From positions 682,001-746,000 of the forward strand of contig NZ_CP074149.1 of the NCBI RefSeq assembly GCF_019968765.1: a DNA stretch of 64,000 bases. Reading direction: 5' to 3'. The position numbers were made by a program, and so were the translations under genes. This document shows positions 55,606 through 64,000 of the stretch, one piece after another. The DNA is from Enterobacter sp. JBIWA008. GTDB taxonomy: Bacteria; Pseudomonadota; Gammaproteobacteria; Enterobacterales; Enterobacteriaceae. A model generated the notes under the pieces. The model made no database searches. It saw nothing but the letters and a program-made list of their open reading frames with translations, and was not told where the DNA came from. Position 1 is the stretch's first letter. Every line of letters starts with the position of its first letter.

Positions 55606-57348
55606 TTAACTCCTTACCCAGGCTTTGATAGTCGCCAGTGGTCGGCTGGAGGAATGGGCGGGCGGAGAAATGCGATATTCACCGACGCTTGCCGGAATGA
55701 TGAAGGTTTCGGCGTAATGGACGGTAAAAGGCGCAAACGCTCCGGTTGGGCTATCGACAATGGCTTCGTCTCCCTCCACGAGATTCAGCACATTCACACC
55801 GCCACCGGTGTGATGCAACACGGGTTCGCTAAACCAGTGACGACGGGTTTCGATAAATTCTCGCTCGTGCAGCCCCGTTCGTTCTTCGCGCCAGTAATTT
55901 CCTTCTGCGATAGGTTCAAACTGATTCACCAGATGCTGATGCACCCACTGCGTGTCGCGCTGCCAGTCGATCACCTTTTCACCGTGATCCAGGTGTACCG
56001 GGCGCGGCTGACCGTCCAGCCCAAGGCGGCCCCAGTCCCATAGTTTGAAGGTGAAGATATACGGCGTAGCGCTGATCTCCAGTACCATAGTCCCCGCGCC
56101 GGAGCAGTGCACTGTGCCTGCAGGGATCAGGAAATGGTCGTGTTTTTTGGCCGGGATTTGATTAACGAAACGGGCATCATCAAACGGTTTTTCACCGCGC
56201 CCCGCACGCCTGAGATCGTCCATCATGTCCTTAGCATCTATACCGGTTTTGGTGCCCAGATAAACAACGGCATCCGGCCTGGCGTCCAGGATGTAATAGC
56301 TCTCATCCTGCGTGTAATGCATCCCGAACTGCTGCTGGATGTACTCGGTAACGGGGTGGACCTGGAAGCTCAGGTTTTGGCCACCAATGGTATCGAGAAA
56401 GTCAAAGCGAATCGGGAACTCCGCGCCGAAACGTGCGTGAACTTTCTCACCCAGCAGAGCGCGAGGCTCAAGCAGAACCAGATCCTGAGAGGGGATCTCG
56501 ATCCGCACTGCGCCAAAACGCAGTAACAGGCTGTTTTCCTCGGGCACACAGTCAAAACACCATGCGTAATTGGGTGCAGAGGGATCGAGATCGAATTGTT
56601 GTTTCATCCACTGGCCGCCCCAGATTCCGGGGTCGAAAAAGGGGACTACGCGGAAAGGCTGCGAGGTCGTTTGTTCAAGCCCGGCACGCAGGGCCTCGCC
56701 GCTGGCCATCGCGGGCTGGTTTGCCCGGGTTGTATCCAGTAAAAAATCGGCGCGTTTGAGAAGTGGCGTTTTGTGACGATCGAAGACTCGCCATTCGATA
56801 AAAAAGGCGCGTTTGTAGCGACGAAGTATATCTTCATGCTGATTCTCTACGCCCCAGTTCCCCATCTCACCGCTGCGCATACGCTGCTGGATCTCCCATC
56901 GCGGAAGATCGGCATACACCAGCACATCACCCGGATGGACGAGCGCCGCACCGGGGCCATAAATCACAATCAGCCCTTCAGAGCACTGGCTCACCTGAGC
57001 CTGCAATGTTTCCAGACGAGTGGGATCGAAAAACTCAACGAGCTGGTGGCAGGAGAGTACGCCAAAGACGCGATCGTCGGTGAGGTTGCGTGCCAGCATT
57101 TCATGAATGGCGCGCTCATCCCGTCGCGCTTGTTCGACATTGATTGTGAGTGTCGGACGCAATTGCTGCAGCAAAACGTTCTCAAGTTCGGTCATGCGCA
57201 CGCCTGGATAGCAATCAATCACCAGTACGGTGCGGCTGCACTGTCGGATTTTTGCATCAAGGCTGCTGATAATCGGCTCCCAACCTTGCCAGGCGCTGTC
57301 GTCATAACCCTGAATCGCCACCGTGGGGAATTTGTCGTAAGTGGTCAT
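55606..57348 (-). CDS. Class I mannose-6-phosphate isomerase-like protein with N-terminal kinase-like domain
   Basis: A 580-residue two-part protein. Residues about 240-580 are a cupin type I phosphomannose isomerase: GIWGGQW at 241-247, metal ligands Q329 and H331 (SFQVHP), E349 (QDESYYIL), H414 (PAGTVHCSG) and R441 in DWGRLG. Residues 1-225 resemble a uridine-kinase or P-loop fold (LIVIYGPGAALVHPGDVLVYADL, WRVFDRHK), but no GxxGxGK(S/T) loop is present where expected after TVAIQGYD. First gene of the PTS operon; the Shine-Dalgarno GGAGG is near the start and a candidate operator is just upstream. Probably isomerises the phosphorylated PTS product; the N-terminal role is unknown. Confidence 0.82.
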   Translation of the reverse strand: MTTYDKFPTVAIQGYDDSAWQGWEPIISSLDAKIRQCSRTVLVIDCYPGVRMTELENVLLQQLRPTLTINVEQARRDERAIHEMLARNLTDDRVFGVLSCHQLVEFFDPTRLETLQAQVSQCSEGLIVIYGPGAALVHPGDVLVYADLPRWEIQQRMRSGEMGNWGVENQHEDILRRYKRAFFIEWRVFDRHKTPLLKRADFLLDTTRANQPAMASGEALRAGLEQTTSQPFRVVPFFDPGIWGGQWMKQQFDLDPSAPNYAWCFDCVPEENSLLLRFGAVRIEIPSQDLVLLEPRALLGEKVHARFGAEFPIRFDFLDTIGGQNLSFQVHPVTEYIQQQFGMHYTQDESYYILDARPDAVVYLGTKTGIDAKDMMDDLRRAGRGEKPFDDARFVNQIPAKKHDHFLIPAGTVHCSGAGTMVLEISATPYIFTFKLWDWGRLGLDGQPRPVHLDHGEKVIDWQRDTQWVHQHLVNQFEPIAEGNYWREERTGLHEREFIETRRHWFSEPVLHHTGGGVNVLNLVEGDEAIVDSPTGAFAPFTVHYAETFIIPASVGEYRISPPAHSSSRPLATIKAWVRS

Positions 57349-57373
57349 TGTATCCTCCGTATTCTTTATTTAA

Positions 57374-57389
57374 GGTTATTCGATTAACC
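57374..57389 (-). promoter_or_regulatory. Candidate operator upstream of the isomerase-PTS operon
   Basis: GGTTATTCGATTAACC is a near-perfect palindrome with central TCGA, 26 bases before the isomerase start. It shares its pattern with 57496-57511 and 51640-51655, and has the central CG usual for LacI-family operators. Confidence 0.65.
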
Positions 57390-57404
57390 GAATTTGAGAA
57401 GAGT

Positions 57405-57421
57405 GGTTAACGCGATTAACC
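57405..57421. promoter_or_regulatory. Third, variant operator-like repeat
   Basis: GGTTAACGCGATTAACC has the same GGTTAA and TTAACC arms with one extra central base. It lies 15 bases from the first site, so it could be a weaker second site or a spacing variant. Confidence 0.4.
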
Positions 57422-57460
57422 CGCCATAAATACGAATGTAATCCTGATTGGTAGCCGTAA

Positions 57461-57476
57461 TGTGAAGAGACTCACA
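57461..57476. promoter_or_regulatory. CRP site in the divergent promoter region
   Basis: TGTGAAGAGACTCACA matches the CRP core TGTGA-N6-TCACA without mismatch. It lies near the middle of the 187-base region between the PTS operon and the LacI-type gene and predicts cAMP-dependent control of one or both. Confidence 0.75.
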
Positions 57477-57495
57477 GGGAAAAATGCAAAAAATA

Positions 57496-57511
57496 GGTTA
57501 TTCGATTAATC
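57496..57511 (+). promoter_or_regulatory. Candidate operator before the LacI-type regulator gene
   Basis: GGTTATTCGATTAATC differs from the site at 57374 in one base and stands 25 bases before ATG 57536, where a bound repressor would block its own promoter. Confidence 0.65.
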
Positions 57512-57535
57512 TATAGTGGTGACTAAGGAGACAAC

Positions 57536-58543
57536 ATGACGGGAATTACTCTGGCCGATGTCGCGAAACGCGCCGGCGTGTCAACGGCGACGGTCTCTAT
57601 GGTGCTTTGCAACAAAGGCCGTATTTCGCAAAGCACGCGTGAACGCGTGCTCAGGGCGCTGGACGAGTCGGGCTATGTCTACAACCAGACGGCGGCCAAT
57701 TTGCGCAACCGCAGCAGTAACCAGGTGGGGTTGCTGTTGCATGACATCACCAACCCTTTCTACGGCGAGATGACCGCCGGCTTAAGCCATGAGATGGAGC
57801 GCCATGAGCTGATGCTGTTTTTGGCAAATAGCGAAGAATCCGCCGAGCGACAGCAAAAGTTTGTTGATTCGCTGATGCGTAACAACGTGGGTGGCATGGT
57901 GCTCTGTGCCGCCCGCGAAACGCCACAATCTTTTTTTGATAGCCTGAAGCGACGCAATATTCCGGCGATTATGGTAGTACGACCGCTTAGCGATCCGGGG
58001 TTCGATTTTGTTGGAACAGATAACTTTCTTGGCACCCAAATGGCGACCGAACATCTTTTAAAAATGGGACACCGGCAGATCGCATTTATCGGCGGTAGCC
58101 AGAATTCGGGGTCACGGGCGCAGCGTATTGGCGGATTTACCAGTAAACTTCTGGAATACGGTATTACGCCGAATGCGGCCTGGATTGTGACTTCACAGGC
58201 CAGCCAAAGCGACGGTGCGCGGGTGGCAGAGAGTTTGCTGACCGATAATCCGGAAATCACCGCCGCGATTTGTTATCAGGATATTGTGGCCCTCGGGGTT
58301 ATGCAGTGTTTACGCAAATTGAACCGGGAACCCGGACGTGATTTTGCCCTGGTGGGATTCGATGACATCACCGAAGCGGCGCTGGTTCAGCCTGCACTAA
58401 CGACGGTATCTGTCGCCGCGAAAGAGATTGGGCGCAAGGCAGGAGAGTTGCTGTATAGCCGCATGCAAGGAAATGATGAACCGGCAAAACGGATTATCCT
58501 TCCCCCCGCCCTCGTAGTGCGGGAATCCTGCGGTTTTCGCTGA
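57536..58543 (+). CDS. LacI/MalI-type transcriptional regulator
   Basis: A 335-residue regulator. The LacI helix-turn-helix ITLADVAKRAGVSTATVSMVL occupies residues 4-24, with hinge helix YNQTAANLRNRSSN. The periplasmic-binding-like effector domain runs from about residue 62 (VGLLLHDITNPFYGEMTAGL, AICYQDIVALG, LVGFDDITEA). It resembles MalI more than LacI. It is divergent from the isomerase-PTS operon, with operator-like sites before both. It probably represses the locus until a sugar phosphate appears; the effector is unknown. The Shine-Dalgarno is AAGGAG. Confidence 0.9.
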   Translation: MTGITLADVAKRAGVSTATVSMVLCNKGRISQSTRERVLRALDESGYVYNQTAANLRNRSSNQVGLLLHDITNPFYGEMTAGLSHEMERHELMLFLANSEESAERQQKFVDSLMRNNVGGMVLCAARETPQSFFDSLKRRNIPAIMVVRPLSDPGFDFVGTDNFLGTQMATEHLLKMGHRQIAFIGGSQNSGSRAQRIGGFTSKLLEYGITPNAAWIVTSQASQSDGARVAESLLTDNPEITAAICYQDIVALGVMQCLRKLNREPGRDFALVGFDDITEAALVQPALTTVSVAAKEIGRKAGELLYSRMQGNDEPAKRIILPPALVVRESCGFR

Positions 58544-58660
58544 TCGTTATGCTTTTTACTGATATTTCTTCCTGTTTATCATTAAATTCTAATTATTGGT
58601 GTTTTCAGTGGCAGCCACCGCGAAGGCTGGTTAATCTGAAAACGGTTTACATCATTTTAA

Positions 58661-59497
<837 letters not shown>

Positions 59498-59550
59498 GCA
59501 TTATTACCCATCGTGATGTGGTTATTGCAGTCGTAATCTATTGATTGCAT

Positions 59551-59580
59551 AGGGCAATATTTTATTGCCCTTTTATTTTT
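59551..59580 (+). terminator. Terminator after dapB
   Basis: AGGGCAATA (59551-59559) pairs with TATTGCCCT (59563-59571), loop TTT, followed by TTTATTTTT. Confidence 0.88.
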
Positions 59581-59659
59581 CCTGTTTCATCGTGAATTTT
59601 ACTTTAAATCCATGAATATCTATATATTCTTGCGTTTTTACGTTACTGAAATGTAAATT

Positions 59660-59675
59660 TTGACCATTTGGTCCA
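59660..59675 (+). promoter_or_regulatory. RutR site upstream of carAB
   Basis: TTGACCATTTGGTCCA fits the RutR palindrome TTGACCAnnTGGTCAA with one mismatch. RutR with uracil is known to act on the upstream carAB promoter in E. coli. Confidence 0.75.
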
Positions 59676-59716
59676 CTTTTTTATGCTCAATCGCGTATTT
59701 TTTTATTAAACCAGGC

Positions 59717-59732
59717 GCGCAAGCGTTTTCTG
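59717..59732 (+). promoter_or_regulatory. PurR box upstream of carAB
   Basis: The core GCAAGCGTTTTC fits the PurR consensus GCAAnCGnTTnC. Its place in the long carA leader region agrees with known purine control of the pyrimidine promoter. Confidence 0.65.
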
Positions 59733-59902
59733 CAGTGATTTACCTGATCTTTTTGTCGCTTAAGCGGCATTCCTCTCACCAGGCCTGCAAAAGACTAAAC
59801 AAAATATCCGTTTTAAGTTGACTTTTACCCACCAAATCCCCAGAATGCCGCCGTTTGCCAAAAATCCGCTGGCAACACATTTGCATTGATTCGTGACATG
59901 GT

Positions 59903-59941
59903 TATGAATTAATATGCAAATAAAGTGAGTGAATATTCTCT
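59903..59941 (+). promoter_or_regulatory. Paired ARG boxes over the downstream carA promoter
   Basis: Two 18-base ArgR boxes (59903-59920 and 59924-59941) are separated by three bases, the usual spacing. They match E. coli carAB P2 by eye (TATGAATTAATATGCAAA, AGTGAGTGAATATTCTCT). They lie directly before the carA Shine-Dalgarno. Confidence 0.85.
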
Positions 59942-59951
59942 GGAGGGTGTT

Positions 59952-61100
59952 TTGATTAAGTCAGCGCTATTGGTTCTGGAAGACGGAACCCAGTTTATCG
60001 GTCGGGCCATAGGGGCAACGGGTTCGGCGGTTGGGGAAGTCGTTTTCAATACTTCAATGACCGGTTATCAAGAAATCCTCACTGATCCTTCCTATTCTCG
60101 CCAAATCGTTACTCTTACTTATCCTCATATCGGCAATGTCGGCACCAATTCGGCTGACGAAGAATCTTCTCAGGTACATGCGCAAGGCCTGGTCATCCGC
60201 GACCTGCCGCTGATTGCCAGCAACTTCCGCAATACCGAAGACCTATCTTCTTACCTGAAGCGCCATAACATCGTGGCGATTGCCGATATTGATACCCGTA
60301 AGTTAACGCGTTTGCTGCGCGAGAAGGGTGCCCAGAACGGCTGCATCATCGCAGGTGATAACCTCGATGCGACGCTGGCGCTGGAAAAAGCGAAAGCCTT
60401 CCCGGGCCTGAACGGCATGGACCTGGCGAAAGAAGTGACTACCGCGGAAGCCTACAGCTGGACGCAGGGTAGCTGGACGCTGGAAGGCGACCTGCCGGAA
60501 GCGAAAAAAGAGAGCGAGCTGCCGTTCCACGTGGTGGCCTACGATTTCGGCGCCAAGCGCAACATCCTGCGCATGCTGGTTGACCGCGGCTGCCGCCTGA
60601 CGGTGGTACCGGCACAAACGTCCGCCGAAGACGTGCTGAAGATGAATCCGGACGGTATTTTCCTGTCTAACGGTCCTGGCGACCCGGCACCGTGCGATTA
60701 CGCCATCGCTGCCATCAAGTCCTTCCTGGAAACCGACATTCCGGTATTCGGCATCTGCCTCGGCCATCAGCTGCTGGCGCTGGCGAGCGGTGCGAACACC
60801 GTTAAGATGAAGTTCGGCCACCACGGTGGTAACCACCCGGTGAAAGACATCGATAACAACACGGTGATGATCACCGCGCAGAACCACGGCTTTGCCGTCG
60901 ATGAAGCCTCGATGCCGGCTAACCTGCGCGTGACCCATAAGTCGCTGTTCGATGGCACCCTGCAGGGGATTCATCGCACCGATAAGCCAGCGTTCAGCTT
61001 CCAGGGCCACCCGGAAGCCAGCCCGGGCCCACACGACGCCGCGCCGCTGTTCGATCACTTCATCGAACTTATCGAGCAATACCGTAAGACCGCTAAATAA
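59952..61100 (+). CDS. carA: Carbamoyl-phosphate synthase small subunit
   Basis: A 382-residue glutaminase subunit that feeds ammonia to CarB for arginine and pyrimidine synthesis. The C-terminal class I amidotransferase domain has the nucleophile Cys in [13 protein letters not shown] near residue 269 and the His-Glu pair in QGHPEASPG near 353. The start is TTG 59952, as in E. coli, with GGAGGG five bases upstream; a GTG 27 bases earlier lies within the second ARG box. carB follows after 18 bases. Confidence 0.97.
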   Translation: MIKSALLVLEDGTQFIGRAIGATGSAVGEVVFNTSMTGYQEILTDPSYSRQIVTLTYPHIGNVGTNSADEESSQVHAQGLVIRDLPLIASNFRNTEDLSSYLKRHNIVAIADIDTRKLTRLLREKGAQNGCIIAGDNLDATLALEKAKAFPGLNGMDLAKEVTTAEAYSWTQGSWTLEGDLPEAKKESELPFHVVAYDFGAKRNILRMLVDRGCRLTVVPAQTSAEDVLKMNPDGIFLSNGPGDPAPCDYAIAAIKSFLETDIPVFGICLGHQLLALASGANTVKMKFGHHGGNHPVKDIDNNTVMITAQNHGFAVDEASMPANLRVTHKSLFDGTLQGIHRTDKPAFSFQGHPEASPGPHDAAPLFDHFIELIEQYRKTAK

Positions 61101-61118
61101 TCAGGAGCCGAGAAGACA

Positions 61119-64000
<2,882 letters not shown>

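Noticed and set aside
51690..58543. Prophage or integrative element at ispH-dapB
   Set aside because: No integrase, tRNA target, direct-repeat ends or transposase were seen; the locus looks like a chromosomal accessory operon.

Overview
This window is a piece of an Enterobacteriaceae chromosome, most likely Enterobacter or a close relative. Gene order follows the region of the E. coli K-12 map that spans its origin of numbering (yjjV to carB). Nearly every protein reads as a close ortholog of the E. coli one, including rare start codons (TTG for rpsT and carA, GTG for deoA, radA and slt). The genus call rests on remembered synteny and on the type of intergenic repeat, not on a database search. 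No rRNA, tRNA, CRISPR array, insertion sequence or prophage was seen.

Layout. 1-9115: end of yjjV, the glycyl-radical pair yjjI/yjjW, the nucleoside-catabolic deoCABD operon, lplA and ytjB. 9233-12868: serB-radA-nadR (serine synthesis, recombination, NAD control). 12923-14932: a divergent oxidoreductase/LysR cassette that K-12 lacks at this place. 15006-21296: ettA, slt, trpR, yjjX, ytjC, rob. 21508-26278: creABCD and arcA. 26279-26913: the arcA control region, with the doubtful small gene yjjY on the opposite strand. 26914-32644: lasT and the attenuated thrLABC operon. 32894-39401: yaaX, yaaA, yaaJ, talB, mog, an MHS-type transporter and satP. 39548-45150: the heat-shock pair dnaK-dnaJ, then nhaA-nhaR. 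45208-51541: rpsT divergent from ribF-ileS-lspA-fkpB-ispH. 58676-64000: dapB and carAB; carB runs off the end.

The accessory region that stands out is 51640-58543, between ispH and dapB, where K-12 carries rihC. It holds a complete mannose-class phosphotransferase permease (EIIA, EIIB, EIIC, EIID). With it are a class I mannose-6-phosphate-isomerase-like protein fused to a kinase-like domain without a P-loop, a cupin glucose-6-phosphate isomerase, a second cupin isomerase broken by an in-frame TAA, and a LacI/MalI-type regulator. Four related 16-17 bp near-palindromes with a central CG lie at the two promoter regions of the locus, and a perfect CRP core lies in the divergent promoter. This suggests one regulon for uptake and isomerisation of an unidentified sugar under specific and catabolite control. 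The substrate cannot be read from the sequence.

Control sites recognised elsewhere include the CRP/CytR/DeoR array before deoC, the trp operator before trpR, a cre tag before creD, an FNR-like site before arcA, the thr attenuator, the sigma-32 promoter of dnaK, and RutR, PurR and ArgR sites before carAB. Several REP-type repeats and a separate family of CCCTCTCCC/GGGAGAGGG hairpins occupy gene borders.
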